Translations under genes and position numbers: made by a program
Assembly (NCBI GenBank): GCA_029977845.1
Contig: JAPOKC010000003.1
Location: 56,047-120,046 of the forward strand
Origin: Mycobacteriaceae bacterium
GTDB taxonomy: Bacteria; Actinomycetota; Actinomycetes; Mycobacteriales; Mycobacteriaceae
Direction: 5' to 3'
DNA length: 64,000 nucleotides
Shown: positions 63,423 through 64,000 of the stretch, piece after piece
How positions within the stretch are numbered: the stretch's first letter is position 1
How the letters are laid out: each line of letters begins with the position of its first letter
Notes under the pieces: generated by a model
Told to the model about the DNA's origin: nothing
Databases searched by the model: none
Seen by the model: the letters and a program-made list of their open reading frames with translations, nothing else

Positions 63423-63938
63423 TCAAGCTGCGGTCAGCCAGGTGCGGTAATTGACGGCGAGGGTGTCGTCGCGTTTGAGTCCGCGTTCCAGGCGTGAGAT
63501 GTCGATGGGCCAGATGCCGAAGTGGTCGGCGACGACGGCCAGGGTGATGTTCTTGGCTTGCCGGGCCGGTCGTAGGTCGCTGTAGTCCTCGACCGCGCAG
63601 GGTTGGGTGAGTAGCCGGAAGGCCTCGCGGGCGACGGCGCGTTTGAGCAGGCGCAGGATGTCGAGTTTGGAGCGGCCCTTGGCTAATTGGACCTGGACGT
63701 AGGCGCGGGTGCGTTCGTCGCTGGACATACGGACCAGGGCGATGCGGTGCAGGGCGTTGTTGGCGGCGCGGTCCCCGCCGCGGGAGAGCCGGTGGCGGTT
63801 GGTTTTTCCCGAGGAGGCCGGGATGGGAGCGGTGCCGCACAGCATGGCGAAGGCGGCCTCGTTGCGTAGCCGGTGCGGGTTGGTGCCGGCGGTGATGATC
63901 AGCTGGCCGTATCCCAAGCTGATGAACTCCAACAACAT
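63423..63938 (-). pseudogene. IS110-family transposase, C-terminal fragment
   Basis: The frame encodes the Tnp_IS116/IS110/IS902 domain (RLRNEAAFAMLCGTAPIPAS, SGKTNRHRLSRGGDRAANNA, the catalytic-serine region) and the C-terminus. The N-terminal DEDD domain, normally about 200-250 residues, is missing. Upstream, the frame hits a TGA at 63945-63947, and the first 10-12 residues of the frame no longer look like transposase. The sequence on the other strand there reads as a thiolase. It is therefore a truncated, non-functional copy, and its true 5' boundary is near 63900-63908. IS110 elements lack terminal inverted repeats, and no ends can be marked. Confidence 0.82.
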
Positions 63939-64000
63939 GGTCGATCAGGCCGCCGCATTGGTCCTGTGCTCGGCTGAGAAAGCCGAATACCTCCAGATTC
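63895..64000 (+). pseudogene. Thiolase (acetyl-CoA acetyltransferase)-like fragment, runs off the window
   Basis: About 35 residues are visible: MISWPYPKLMNSNNMVDQAA then ALVLCSAEKAE, resembling the PYPKLMNSNN-VDQ stretch of SCP2/acetyl-CoA acetyltransferase-type thiolases. The frame is open to base 64000. Its 5' part is missing because the IS110 fragment on the other strand replaces it, so this end is probably a disrupted gene. Whether the remainder beyond 64000 is intact cannot be seen. Confidence 0.6.

Overview
The window is chromosome from a mycobacterium, most likely an environmental Mycolicibacterium-type species. It is GC-rich throughout. Gene order follows the M. tuberculosis Rv3253c-Rv3311 region almost gene for gene: manA, Rv3256c, manB, DUF3499, whiB2, fbiA, fbiB, mannose-1-phosphate guanylyltransferase, wbbL, rmlD, LCP, then birA/fadE25/purE/purK, accD5/accE5/maf/sseA, accA3, sigF/rsbW, lhr, nei, glpD, lpdA, amiA1, upp and satS. 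I recognise species-specific losses, gains and rearrangements from memory of that order; no search was run.

Layout. 1-15.95 kb: a cationic amino acid permease end, a DUF808 membrane protein, nucleotide-sugar genes for mannose and rhamnose (manA, SIS protein, manB, guanylyltransferase, wbbL, rmlD), coenzyme F420 genes (fbiA, fbiB), whiB2, an LCP ligase and birA. 16-28.9 kb: fadE25, purE/purK, a GtrA protein, a small redox/membrane operon, the acyl-CoA carboxylase genes (accD5, accE5, accA3), and rsbW-sigF with two back-to-back SigF-type promoters. 28.9-34.2 kb: accessory genes (a GC-poorer GT2 glycosyltransferase, an epoxide hydrolase, and a ferredoxin/ferredoxin reductase/P450 trio). 34.3-38.8 kb: lhr helicase.

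38.8-51.26 kb is the most unusual part. It is a 12.5-kb sugar-biosynthesis island between lhr and nei, which are neighbours in M. tuberculosis. It encodes a complete set for GDP-D-glycero-D-manno-heptose: a GmhA-type isomerase, an HddA-type kinase, and one protein fusing an HddC-type nucleotidyltransferase to a GmhB-type phosphatase. It also has a split transketolase that could supply sedoheptulose 7-phosphate, three SDR epimerases/reductases, a 3,5-epimerase, a zinc-finger C-methyltransferase and three other methyltransferases. No glycosyltransferase or clear 4,6-dehydratase is inside it. The simplest reading is a modified, possibly C-methylated and O-methylated, heptose for a surface glycan.

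51.3-64 kb returns to the conserved backbone (nei, small stress/hydrolase genes, RluA, glpD, lpdA, galE, amiA1, upp, satS). It ends in a truncated IS110 transposase abutting a thiolase fragment on the other strand.

Two patterns cut across the window. Many promoters have a TANNNT box 6-8 bases before the start codon, which implies leaderless mRNAs. Four intergenic copies of an approximately 60-bp palindromic repeat (one shorter) carry a hairpin stem with a compensatory base-pair change. No tRNA, rRNA, CRISPR array, prophage or replication origin was seen, and no stretch over 300 bases lacks a gene.
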